From Pseudomonas fluorescens (GTDB lineage: Bacteria > Pseudomonadota > Gammaproteobacteria > Pseudomonadales > Pseudomonadaceae): DNA of 64,000 nt. The stretch spans positions 2,790,001 to 2,854,000 of the forward strand of contig NZ_CP148752.1 of NCBI RefSeq assembly GCF_040448305.1, in the 5' to 3' direction. This document shows, piece after piece, positions 34,937 through 43,231 of this stretch; position 1 is the first letter of the stretch, and every line of letters starts with the position of its first letter. A program made the translations under genes and the position numbers. The notes below the pieces were generated by a model. It ran no database searches and had not been told where the DNA came from. It was given only the letters and a program-made list of their open reading frames with translations.

Positions 34937-36304
34937 TTACGCAGCCTCCACGTTGAGCATCAGTTGAGCGTTGATCGCCTCGGCGGCGCGCTTGCCATGC
35001 TGCACGGCTTGCACGGTGAGGTCCTGATCGAGGCTGGTGCAGTCGCCGCCGGCATACACGCCGGGGATGCTGGTGCGCAGGTTTTCATCGACTTCGATGC
35101 GCTCGCCCTGGCGCTTGAGTTCACGGGCCAGCGGATCGGAGAGGGCGCTGCCATCGAAGGCCTGGCCGATCGCCTTGAAGATCGCATCGGCGGCCAGTTC
35201 GAAGGTTTCGCCGGTGGTTTGCAGGCGACCTTCTACCAAATGTGTACGGGCGAAACGCATGCCGCGCACCCGGCCGTGGTCATCGAGCAGCACTTCTTCG
35301 GGTTGTGCCCAGGTCATCAGCCGCACCTGATTGGCCTTGGCAATCTCCTGTTCGTGATGGGTGGCACCCATGTCCTCGATGCCACGGCGGTACACCAGAT
35401 TCACGTCGTGGGCGCCGAGGCGGGCCATTTGCACCGCCATGTCGATGGCGGTGTTGCCCGCGCCGAGGACAATGCAGTGGTCGGCCAGGGGCAGTTGGCT
35501 CAGGTCATCGGCCTGGCGCAGTTCGCGGATGTAGTCGGTGGCGGCGAGCAGGCCGGGCGCGTCCTCGTGGGCCAGGCCCAGCTGTTTGCTGGCATTGAGC
35601 CCGAGGCCGAGGAACACCGCATCGAACTGTTGGTGCAGTTCGCTGAGGGTCAGGTTGTCCCCGAGTTTCTGTCCGTGGCGGATTTCGATCCCGCCGATTT
35701 CCAGCAGGAAGTCGAGTTCCTTTTGCGCGTAGTCATCCACCAGTTTGTATTTGGCGATCCCGTATTCATTGAGGCCGCCAGCCTTTGCCCGCGCCTCGAA
35801 AATCACCACGTCATGCCCGTGCATGGCACTGCGGTGGGCGCAGGATAAACCGGCCGGACCGGCACCGACCACGGCGATGCGTTTGCCGGTGGCGGTAGCA
35901 CGCTGGAAGGGGTGCGTGCTGAAGTGGGCGTTGTCCACGGCGTAGCGTTGCAACAGGCCGATCATGACCGGTGCACATTCGTGAGCGTTGTTGCGCACGC
36001 AGGCTTGCTGGCAAAGAATTTCCGTCGGGCACACCCGGGCGCAACTGCCGCCGAGGATGTTGGCCGAGAGGATTTTCTGCGCGGCGCCTTGCACGTTGTC
36101 CTGCGCAATGTTGCGGATGAACGAAGGAATGTCGATCTCGCTCGGACAGGCATTCACGCAGGGCGCGTCGTAGCAATACAGGCAGCGCGAGGCTTCCAGG
36201 TGCGCCTGGCGCTCGTTGAGCGGCGGCGCCAGATCGGTGAAGTGGCCGGCAAGGGTGGCCGCATTCTCATGGGGATGCGGGAGGTGGTCCAGGGTCTTGA
36301 TCAC
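34937..36304 (-). CDS. preT: NAD-dependent dihydropyrimidine dehydrogenase subunit PreT
   Basis: A 455-residue flavoprotein that passes electrons from NADH to PreA. The N-terminal Fe-S region (CLYCYDAPCVNACPSEI, CARVCPTEILCQQAC) is followed by two Rossmann domains (VVGAGPAGLSCAH, VLGAGNTAIDMAVQMARLGA) and the FAD end motif AGGDCTSLDQDLTVQAV. The arrangement matches the N-terminal half of mammalian dihydropyrimidine dehydrogenase. It lies between hydA and preA on the same strand. Confidence 0.93.
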   Translation of the reverse strand: MIKTLDHLPHPHENAATLAGHFTDLAPPLNERQAHLEASRCLYCYDAPCVNACPSEIDIPSFIRNIAQDNVQGAAQKILSANILGGSCARVCPTEILCQQACVRNNAHECAPVMIGLLQRYAVDNAHFSTHPFQRATATGKRIAVVGAGPAGLSCAHRSAMHGHDVVIFEARAKAGGLNEYGIAKYKLVDDYAQKELDFLLEIGGIEIRHGQKLGDNLTLSELHQQFDAVFLGLGLNASKQLGLAHEDAPGLLAATDYIRELRQADDLSQLPLADHCIVLGAGNTAIDMAVQMARLGAHDVNLVYRRGIEDMGATHHEQEIAKANQVRLMTWAQPEEVLLDDHGRVRGMRFARTHLVEGRLQTTGETFELAADAIFKAIGQAFDGSALSDPLARELKRQGERIEVDENLRTSIPGVYAGGDCTSLDQDLTVQAVQHGKRAAEAINAQLMLNVEAA

Positions 36305-36377
36305 GGTTTTGGCCTCACGGTTATTTGAGGTGCTGCCTCTGAATGGGCATTGTTTTTTGTGTTTTCTGTGCGGGCCT

Positions 36378-36451
36378 CATCGCGAGCAAGCTCGCTCCCA
36401 CAGTGGATCTCGGGTGTTCACAAAACCTGTGGGAGCGAGCTTGCTCGCGAT
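36378..36451. repeat. REP doublet (inverted partner of the one at 39943)
   Basis: Inverted CATCGCGAGCAAGCTCGCTCCCACA pair whose 21-base centre is almost the reverse complement of the centre of the doublet at 39943-40018. The two form a near-identical inverted repeat of about 74 bp flanking hydA and the NCS1 transporter. Confidence 0.9.
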
Positions 36452-36467
36452 AGGCCGAAGGCCGCTC

Positions 36468-37907
36468 TCAGCGTTTCACAGCAACAGGCTTGTGCAACTC
36501 AGCCCGCTTGCTCAGCAAATCAAACACCGCCGGATACGCCGGCCGTTCGATATAGCGCCCGGCCCCGCGTTCGGCCCGCAGGTCGCCGTCGGCCCAGACC
36601 ACGCGGCCCTGGCTGATGGTGTGGCTGGGCACGCCACGCACGGTCTTGCCTTCGAAGATGTTGAAGTCCACCTGCTGATGGTGGGTCGTGGCGGAAATGG
36701 TCCGTGTGCCTTGCGGGTCCCATAGCACCAGGTCGGCATCGGCGCCCACACGAATCGCGCCTTTGCGTGGGTAGAGGTTGAAGATCTTCGCCGTGTTGGT
36801 GGACGTCAGCGCGACGAATTGCTGCATCGAAAAGCGTCCGCTGTTCACGCCTTCATCCCACAACACCGCCATGCGGTCTTCGATGCCAGCGGTGCCGTTG
36901 GGGATCTTGCTGAAGTCGTCGCGGCCAGCGGCTTTTTGCTCGGCGCAGAAGCAGCAGTGGTCAGTGGCGGTAGTGTGCAGGTTGCCCGATTGCAGGCCAT
37001 GCCAGAGTGCCTCTTGATGGCCGCGAGGACGGAACGGCGGGCTCATCACATAACCGGCGGCGGTTTGCCAGTCCGGATCGCGGTAGACACTGTCGTCCAG
37101 CAGCAGGTGCCCGGCCAGCACTTCGCCGTAGACCGGCTGGCCCTTGCCCCGTGCGTAGGTGATTTCGTCTAGGGCTTCCTTGGTCGAGACGTGGACCAGG
37201 TACAGCGGCGTACCCAGGGTTTCGGCAATGCGGATCGCCCGGCTCGCGGCTTCGCCTTCAACCTGGGAAGGGCGCGACAGGGGATGCGCTTCCGGCCCGG
37301 TGATGCCCTGGGCCATCAGTTTGCGTTGCAGGTGATACACCAGTTCACCGTTTTCCGCGTGAACGGTCGGCACCGCGCCCAGTTCCAGGCAGCGTTCGAA
37401 ACTCGCCACCAGGGTGTCATCGGCGGCCATGATCGCGTTCTTGTATGCCATGAAATGCTTGAAGCTGTTGACGCCGTGCTGGCTGACCAGCTCGGCCATT
37501 TCCTCGCGGACCTGTTCGCTCCACCAGGTGATGGCGACATGAAAACCGTAGTCCGACGCCGACTTCTCGGCCCAGCTGCGCCACTGATGGAAGGCTTCGA
37601 GCAAGGATTGCTGCGGATTGGGAATCACGAAGTCGATGATCGAGGTGGTGCCGCCGGCCAGTCCCGCCGCCGTACCGCTGTAGAAGTCTTCGCTGGCCAC
37701 CGTGCCCATGAAGGGCAGTTGCATGTGGGTGTGCGGGTCGATGCCGCCGGGCATCAGGTATTGGCCGCTGCCGTCGAGCACTTCGGCGCCAGCAGGAACA
37801 TCGAGTTTTTCGCCGATGGCCTTGATCACGCCGTCTGCGCAATACACATCGGCGCGATAACTTTCATCATGGGTAATAACGGTGGCGCCACGGATCAACA
37901 GAGACAT
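36468..37907 (-). CDS. hydA: Dihydropyrimidinase (D-hydantoinase)
   Basis: A 479-residue amidohydrolase that opens dihydrouracil or dihydrothymine to N-carbamoyl-beta-amino acids. It has the metal motif PHTHMQLPF, the carbamylated lysine segment FMAYKNAIM, later metal ligands in VHAENGEL and LVHVSTKEA, and the substrate loop NGTAGIEDR. It starts divergently from the transporter gene and is separated from preT by a REP doublet. Confidence 0.93.
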   Translation of the reverse strand: MSLLIRGATVITHDESYRADVYCADGVIKAIGEKLDVPAGAEVLDGSGQYLMPGGIDPHTHMQLPFMGTVASEDFYSGTAAGLAGGTTSIIDFVIPNPQQSLLEAFHQWRSWAEKSASDYGFHVAITWWSEQVREEMAELVSQHGVNSFKHFMAYKNAIMAADDTLVASFERCLELGAVPTVHAENGELVYHLQRKLMAQGITGPEAHPLSRPSQVEGEAASRAIRIAETLGTPLYLVHVSTKEALDEITYARGKGQPVYGEVLAGHLLLDDSVYRDPDWQTAAGYVMSPPFRPRGHQEALWHGLQSGNLHTTATDHCCFCAEQKAAGRDDFSKIPNGTAGIEDRMAVLWDEGVNSGRFSMQQFVALTSTNTAKIFNLYPRKGAIRVGADADLVLWDPQGTRTISATTHHQQVDFNIFEGKTVRGVPSHTISQGRVVWADGDLRAERGAGRYIERPAYPAVFDLLSKRAELHKPVAVKR

Positions 37908-38448
37908 TCCGAGTTCCTCGCAGGCAATGACCGGCTTATGCCGGTTCTAGATGTTCTATTTAAAAACAGCCCGGACAGATTGATTCCTGTCAGCGCTGTC
38001 AGGATTAAACGCTAGCTGCAGTTATCCGAATCGGCAAGAATATTTTTTATAAGCTTATGCTGTTATTAACTAATTGATATTTAACGATTAAATAAAAGAA
38101 TCACCAAAATGGTGAGGCCGTTCACCATTTTGACGCACTTGACAGGATCGAAAAATAGTCAAGATTTCTTATGTGAAATCAGCTGTTTGAGTATGGTCTA
38201 TGGTTGATGCGCAGCCATTGAAAAAAAGATCAACGCACCAGTTTGAGTCCTGACTGTCCGGACAACTTGCCTGGCATTCGGCCTGAGTGGCCTGACAAAT
38301 AGTCGAGTCAGCGAATAAAACTGATAAACATCAGTTGGTTGCAATGTGTTTATGGAACTGCCCGATGCTTGATCGGGGTACACGGCACGTTTATTGATGC
38401 CGCCAGCCCCTGATGAGCAACAATAATCAAAAGAACAGTGGAGCGGCC
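37908..38448. promoter_or_regulatory. hydA / NCS1 transporter divergent control region
   Basis: A 541-base AT-rich gap between divergent hydA and the transporter. It has no convincing gene. The most distinct element is the palindrome at 38105-38132. The rest contains A/T tracts suitable for two promoters. Confidence 0.6.
38105..38132. promoter_or_regulatory. Candidate operator, perfect 11-bp inverted repeat
   Basis: CAAAATGGTGA and TCACCATTTTG with a 6-base spacer GGCCGT, in the middle of the divergent pyrimidine-gene control region. The TGGTGA/TCACCA arms resemble, but do not match, the E. coli RutR half-site TGGTCAA. No T-run suggests an operator rather than a terminator. Confidence 0.5.
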
Positions 38449-39933
38449 ATGCAACAGATCAGATCGCAAGTGACCGAGCGCGACGGCTTGTTCGAGCTCG
38501 AAGCCGGCAGCGATGTCCTCGACAGTCCCCGTTACAACCACGACATTGCACCGACCAAGGTGCGCGAACGCACCTGGAACAAATGGCACATCACCGCGCT
38601 GTGGGTGAGCATGGCGATCTGCGTGCCGACCTACACCCTCGGTGGCGTGCTGACCGCGTACTTTGGCCTGAGCGTCGGCGAGGCGCTGCTGGCGATTCTG
38701 TTTGCCAACATCATCGTGCTGATTCCCCTGACCCTGAACGCCTTTCCCGGCACCAAGTACGGCATTCCCTTTCCGGTGCTGCTGCGCTCGTCCTTCGGCG
38801 TGCTCGGCTCCAACATCCCGTGCCTGATCCGCGCCCTGGTGGCGTGTGGCTGGTTCGGTATCCAGACCATGTTCGGCGGGCTGGCGATTCACCTGTTCCT
38901 CGGCTCGGTGTTCGAGGGCTGGAAATCTTTGGGCGGTACCGGCGAGGTCATCGGCTTCATGGTGTTCTGGGCACTGAACCTGTGGGTGGTGATTCGCGGC
39001 GCCGAGTCGATCAAATGGCTGGAAACCCTGTCGGCGCCGCTGCTGGTGCTGGTGGGCGCAGGTCTGCTGGTCTGGGCCATGCCCAACGTGTCGATGAGCG
39101 AATTGCTGGCAATCCCGGCCAAGCGTCCCGAAGGCGCCGGCGTGGCCAGCTACTTCGCCGCCGGGCTGACGGCGATGGTCGGCTTCTGGGCCACGTTGTC
39201 ACTGAACATTCCGGACTTCAGTCGCTACGCAAAAAGCCAGAAGGACCAGATTGTCGGGCAGATCATCGGTTTGCCGCTGACCATGTTCCTGTTCGCGTCC
39301 CTCGGCGTGGTGATGACCGCGGCCTCGGTGAAACTGGTGGGGGTGACGGTTTCTGATCCAGTGACGCTGATCGGCCATATCCAGAGCCCGGTTTGGGTCG
39401 CACTGGCGATGGCGCTGATCATCATCGCCACGCTGTCGACCAATACCGCAGCCAACATCGTGTCGCCGACCAATGACTTCCAGAACATCGCGCCCAAGGC
39501 GATCAACCGCACCAAGGCAGTATTGCTCACCGGGTTTGTCGGGTTGGCATTGATGGCCCATGAGCTGCTGAAAAAACTGGGCCTGATTGTCTCGGACGTC
39601 AGTCTCGAAACCGTCTATTCCAACTGGTTGCTGGGTTATTCCAGCCTGCTGGGGCCAATCGCCGGGATCATGGTGGTGGATTATTTCCTGATCAAGAAGC
39701 AGCAACTCGACCTTGCCGGGCTCTACAGGGACGACGTGTATCCGGCGTGGAACTGGAGCGGGTTCATCGCGTTTGGTGTGCCGGTGGTGCTGACGCTGCT
39801 GTCCCTGGGCAGCGATGCGTTCAGCTGGTTCTACAGCTATGGCTGGTTTACCGGCTCGGCGCTGGGTGGGGTTATTTATTATGGGTTGAGTGTGATGCGG
39901 CCTAGCCCATCTGTCGCTAAATCTACGGTGTAA
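38449..39933 (+). CDS. NCS1-family nucleobase/hydantoin:cation symporter
   Basis: A 494-residue membrane protein with about 12 segments (for example WVSMAICVPTYTLGGVLTAY, NIIVLIPLTLNAFPGTKYG, MVGFWATLSLNIPDFSRYA). The last of these is the NCS1 substrate-site region. It likely imports uracil, thymine or hydantoins for the adjacent enzymes. The start at 38449 has GTGGAG upstream; the ATG at 38413 has no ribosome site. The exact substrate cannot be told from sequence alone. Confidence 0.88.
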   Translation: MQQIRSQVTERDGLFELEAGSDVLDSPRYNHDIAPTKVRERTWNKWHITALWVSMAICVPTYTLGGVLTAYFGLSVGEALLAILFANIIVLIPLTLNAFPGTKYGIPFPVLLRSSFGVLGSNIPCLIRALVACGWFGIQTMFGGLAIHLFLGSVFEGWKSLGGTGEVIGFMVFWALNLWVVIRGAESIKWLETLSAPLLVLVGAGLLVWAMPNVSMSELLAIPAKRPEGAGVASYFAAGLTAMVGFWATLSLNIPDFSRYAKSQKDQIVGQIIGLPLTMFLFASLGVVMTAASVKLVGVTVSDPVTLIGHIQSPVWVALAMALIIIATLSTNTAANIVSPTNDFQNIAPKAINRTKAVLLTGFVGLALMAHELLKKLGLIVSDVSLETVYSNWLLGYSSLLGPIAGIMVVDYFLIKKQQLDLAGLYRDDVYPAWNWSGFIAFGVPVVLTLLSLGSDAFSWFYSYGWFTGSALGGVIYYGLSVMRPSPSVAKSTV

Positions 39934-39942
39934 GGGAGGGCC

Positions 39943-40018
39943 TCATCGCGAGCAAGCTCGCTCCCACAGGTTTTGTGAACACCCGAGAACCCTGTGGGAG
40001 CGAGCTTGCTCGCGATGG
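39943..40018. repeat. REP doublet (inverted partner of the one at 36378)
   Basis: REP pair whose centre (GTTTTGTGAACACCCGAGA) is the reverse complement of the centre at 36378, with few differences. Confidence 0.9.
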
Positions 40019-40081
40019 CGGCCTCAAGTTCACCGACGAAACACCTGAAGAAACACACAAGAACAGCCTGAGGAGATCATC

Positions 40082-41365
40082 ATGAACGCGGCCATCGACG
40101 TTCTGCAGTCCAGCCATCAGCACATCAACCGCGACCGCCTGTGGCAATCGCTCATGGAACTGGCCAGGCTCGGCGCCACGGTCAAGGGCGGCGTGTGTCG
40201 CCTGGCCCTGACCGACCTCGACCGCCAGGCCCGGGACATCTTCGTCAAATGGTGTATCGATGCCGGCTGCACCGTCAGCATCGACGCTGTCGGCAACATC
40301 TTCGCCCGTCGCCCCGGGCGCAATCCCGACCTGCCACCGGTGATGACCGGCAGCCACATCGACACCCAGCCCACCGGCGGCAAGTTCGACGGCTGCTTCG
40401 GTGTGCTGGCGGGCGTCGAAGTGTTGCGCACCCTCAACGACCTCAACATCGAAACCGAAGCACCGCTGGAAGTGGTGGTCTGGACCAACGAAGAAGGCTC
40501 GCGCTTCGCCCCGTGCATGATGGGTTCCGGCGTGTTCGCGGAAAAATTCACCCTCGAGGAAACCCTGGCCAAGGTCGATGCCGAGGGCGTGACTGTGGGT
40601 GAAGCACTGAATGCCATTGGCTACGCCGGCCCGCGTAAAGTCAGCGGCCACAAGGTCGGTGCCTACTTCGAAGCCCACATCGAGCAAGGCCCGATCCTTG
40701 AAGACGAACGCAAGACCATAGGTGTGGTCATGGGCGCCCTCGGACAGAAATGGTTTGACCTCAAGCTGCGCGGCGTCGAAGCCCACGCCGGCCCGACTCC
40801 GATGCACCTGCGCAAGGACGCCCTGGTCGGCGCTGCGGTGATCGTCGGTGCGCTCAACCGCGCCGCCCTCAGCCATCAACCCCATGCCTGCGGCACCGTC
40901 GGTTGCCTGCAAGCCTATCCCGGCTCGCGCAACGTCATCCCCGGCGAAGTGCGCATGACCCTGGACTTCCGCCATCTGGAACCGGAGCGCCTGGACTCGA
41001 TGATCGCCGAAGTGCGCGAAGTCATCGAAACCACCTGCGACGAACACGGCCTGACCTTCGAACTCACGCCAACGGCCGACTTCCCGCCGCTGTACTTCGA
41101 CAAAGGCTGCGTCGAAGCCGTGCGCGACGCCGCCCAAGGCCTGGGCCTGTCGCACATGGACATCGTCAGCGGCGCTGGCCACGACGCGATCTTCCTCGCC
41201 GAACTCGGCCCGGCCGGGATGATCTTCGTGCCCTGCGAAGGCGGCATCAGCCACAACGAAATCGAAAACGCCGCGCCGGATGACCTGGCGGCCGGTTGTG
41301 CGGTGCTGTTGCGGGCGATGCTGGCGGCTTCGGCGGCGGTGGCGAAGGGCGAGTTGGCGGCCTGA
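40082..41365 (+). CDS. Zn-dependent N-carbamoyl-beta-amino acid amidase (beta-ureidopropionase)
   Basis: A 427-residue M20-type amidohydrolase that completes the pathway by releasing CO2, ammonia and beta-alanine. Metal ligands are visible in GSHIDTQPTGGKFDG, the catalytic Glu pair in WTNEEGSRFAP, and later EAHIEQGPILE and SGAGHDAIF. This is the HyuC/AmaB/PydC type. It follows the transporter gene after a REP doublet. Confidence 0.92.
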   Translation: MNAAIDVLQSSHQHINRDRLWQSLMELARLGATVKGGVCRLALTDLDRQARDIFVKWCIDAGCTVSIDAVGNIFARRPGRNPDLPPVMTGSHIDTQPTGGKFDGCFGVLAGVEVLRTLNDLNIETEAPLEVVVWTNEEGSRFAPCMMGSGVFAEKFTLEETLAKVDAEGVTVGEALNAIGYAGPRKVSGHKVGAYFEAHIEQGPILEDERKTIGVVMGALGQKWFDLKLRGVEAHAGPTPMHLRKDALVGAAVIVGALNRAALSHQPHACGTVGCLQAYPGSRNVIPGEVRMTLDFRHLEPERLDSMIAEVREVIETTCDEHGLTFELTPTADFPPLYFDKGCVEAVRDAAQGLGLSHMDIVSGAGHDAIFLAELGPAGMIFVPCEGGISHNEIENAAPDDLAAGCAVLLRAMLAASAAVAKGELAA

Positions 41366-41367
41366 GC

Positions 41368-41399
41368 CTAAAAAGATCGCAGCCTTCGGCAGCTCCTAC
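41368..41399. repeat. Second Pseudomonas intergenic repeat type, single copy
   Basis: CTAAAAAGATCGCAGCCTTCGGCAGCTCCTAC, a known second class of short palindromic repeat in this group, located just after the amidase stop. A related copy is at 47570-47600. Stem CTGCCGAAGGCTGCG with an A-run side suggests use as a terminator. Confidence 0.75.
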
Positions 41400-41491
41400 G
41401 TCGGTTGCCTGGCCAGACTGCACGATCATCAACCGCTGCGGTCGTACTCTTCACAGGGGCCAAAATGGCCCGTCGCGTGTGTGGAGAGCCC

Positions 41492-42613
41492 ATGAGCCAG
41501 GACGTTCTGAGCACCGATACCAATCGCCGCCAGTTGCAGCAAATCATCGCCGGCGTGTCCGACGGGGTGATTCTGCTCGATCCCGACCAGAGCATCCTGT
41601 GGGCCAACGAAGCGGCGCTGGCCATGCACGGTGCCTCGCAGACCAGCGATCTGGGCAGCAATGCCAAGGCGTATGCCAAACGCTTTGCCCTGCGTGATCG
41701 CAACAATCAGGTCGTGCCTGCCGACAGCTACCCGATCAACCGGGTGGCCCGTGGCGAGACGTTCAGCGATGTGCTGGTGAAGGTGACTTCGGTGGCGGAC
41801 GAAGCGCGGTCCTGGGTCCATCGCGTGCACAGCCTGGTACTGGCCGACAACCACGGCGAGCCGGAATCGCTGGTGTTGATCATGGACGATGTCACTGACC
41901 GGGCCAGCACCGAGCAACGTTTCGCCACAGCGTTTCGCCTGTCGCCGGTGCCGATTCTGCTGTGCGGTGCGGCTGATCAACGGGTGCTGGACGTTAACGA
42001 AGCGTTCCTCGATACCTTGGGTTATCCCGGGGAGGATGTGCTTGGGAGCAGCATTGCGCAGATCGATTTCATCGATGACCAAAACGCGCGCATCTGGCTG
42101 TTCGCCGCGCTGGAGAAAACCGGCCGCCTGGACCGCATCGATGTGCGCTTGCGCCGAAAAGATGCCGGGTTGATCGATTGCACCGTGTCGGCGGACACCG
42201 TGAACATTCAAGGCAACCCCTGCTATCTGCTGGTGCTGATGGACATCACCGAGCGCAGGCGCACCGAGCTGGAGCTGGTGTCGGTCATCGAGGAAGCGAT
42301 GAAGGACGCCTCATGGTTCAGCCGTACGCTGATCGAAAAACTGGCCAACGTGAAGAACGTCAATTCACCGAGGTTGCCCAGTGTGTCCTTCACCGACCTG
42401 ACCACCCGTGAACGCGATGTGCTGGGCCTGATATGCGAAGGCCGGGCCGACAAGGAAATCGCCGCGCGCCTGAAACTCGCGCCGAACACCGTGCGCAACC
42501 ATCTGGCGGCAGTGTATTCCAAGCTCGAAGTGCACAGCCGCAGTGAAGCGATTGTCTGGGCGCGGGAGCGGGGACTGTTCTCCAGTGAATGGCGGCCCAA
42601 GGGGCAGCGCTAA
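41492..42613 (+). CDS. PAS-PAS-LuxR transcriptional regulator
   Basis: A 373-residue one-component regulator: two PAS domains (about 10-130 and 140-260, with DGVILLDPDQSILWANEAAL and ILLCGAADQRVLDVNEAFLDTLGY) and a C-terminal LuxR helix-turn-helix (DLTTRERDVLGLICEGRADKEIA, NTVRNHLAAVYSKL). GGAGAG precedes the start at 41492; upstream in-frame ATGs are less good. Its targets are unknown. It may sense a metabolite of the adjacent pyrimidine genes, but it is not obviously part of that operon. Confidence 0.85.
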   Translation: MSQDVLSTDTNRRQLQQIIAGVSDGVILLDPDQSILWANEAALAMHGASQTSDLGSNAKAYAKRFALRDRNNQVVPADSYPINRVARGETFSDVLVKVTSVADEARSWVHRVHSLVLADNHGEPESLVLIMDDVTDRASTEQRFATAFRLSPVPILLCGAADQRVLDVNEAFLDTLGYPGEDVLGSSIAQIDFIDDQNARIWLFAALEKTGRLDRIDVRLRRKDAGLIDCTVSADTVNIQGNPCYLLVLMDITERRRTELELVSVIEEAMKDASWFSRTLIEKLANVKNVNSPRLPSVSFTDLTTRERDVLGLICEGRADKEIAARLKLAPNTVRNHLAAVYSKLEVHSRSEAIVWARERGLFSSEWRPKGQR

Positions 42614-42638
42614 AGGTGCAAATGCCACCGGCCGGGCT

Positions 42639-42728
42639 ATAAGTGATTCGCAGATTTTTATTTTTGTGACAGGTGTGTGGATTTTGCGCGCCGGTTCTGT
42701 TGTCACAAAAAATGTGTCTATCACTTAT
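42639..42728. repeat. Nested inverted repeats upstream of the lipoprotein gene
   Basis: An outer pair ATAAGTGA (42639-42646) / TCACTTAT (42721-42728) encloses an inner pair TTTTTGTGACA (42661-42671) / TGTCACAAAAA (42701-42711). The 29-base centre lies inside. All arms are perfect. The block ends 13 bases before the lipoprotein start and may be a paired operator, a large RNA hairpin or a small mobile element. Confidence 0.6.
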
Positions 42729-42741
42729 CGCGGGTCAACCT

Positions 42742-42963
42742 ATGAAAGCTCTTGGGAAACGCGTTATCTCACCTTTGTCGCTGGCATTGTGCGTAGCGAT
42801 CCTCGGCGGCTGTGCCAGTCCGCCACCCCCTCCAGCAGTCACTCCGCCACCTCCTGAACGCACCTGCCAGGCCATGGATAAAACCGATGTCCTCGGTGAT
42901 GTACGGGCCGAAGACGGGCAAGTGACCCGAGTCACCACCACGACTCGTTGCGTCACGCAGTAA
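42742..42963 (+). CDS. Small proline-rich lipoprotein
   Basis: A 73-residue protein with a type II signal peptide: basic start MKALGKR, a hydrophobic stretch and lipobox LGGC (lipidated Cys about residue 24). A proline run (PPPPPAVTPPPP) follows, then a short mature part with two cysteines. The proline linker would hold it away from the membrane. Family not recognised. It is preceded by unusual nested inverted repeats. Confidence 0.7.
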   Translation: MKALGKRVISPLSLALCVAILGGCASPPPPPAVTPPPPERTCQAMDKTDVLGDVRAEDGQVTRVTTTTRCVTQ

Positions 42964-43077
42964 ACCCGGGCTGCTCGGGGTGATGGTGATTTCCTTCATG
43001 GTCGTCTTGGGCGGCGGGGTGCCCCGGGACTTGCTGATTGGCGCCACGTCTCCTAGGGCTGTGGCCGACTGGCGTTC

Positions 43078-43110
43078 CTGGCGAGGTACAGCACTGCACC
43101 CGTCATCTCA
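43078..43110 (-). pseudogene. Short relic of a short-chain dehydrogenase 3' region
   Basis: A 33-base stretch is identical at 29 of 33 positions to 44439-44471, inside the SDR gene at 44378. On the minus strand it reads EMTGAVLYLA, a C-terminal SDR motif. No more of the gene remains. It suggests an earlier SDR copy that was lost, with the orphan gene at 43232 now lying between relic and intact copy. Confidence 0.5.
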
Positions 43111-43169
43111 AAAAAACTGAATGATTTGTAAGTCATAGGCGGTTTTTATCGCAACTTGTTCTAGTTGAC

Positions 43170-43185
43170 CTGTCAGTTATGACAG
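43170..43185. promoter_or_regulatory. Small palindrome upstream of the orphan gene
   Basis: CTGTCA-GTTA-TGACAG, perfect 6-bp arms, 46 bases before the orphan gene's first start codon. Its TGACA half site also occurs in the nested repeats at 42661-42711, so one regulator might bind both. Confidence 0.35.
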
Positions 43186-43231
43186 TTTCCGGTGTGTCGA
43201 TTTTTCCTGATAGTTAACGGACTGATTTTTC

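Noticed and set aside
34070..35848. 592-codon plus-strand frame opposite preA/preT
   Set aside because: Shadow; composition rich in His, Arg, Gly and Ala without motifs.
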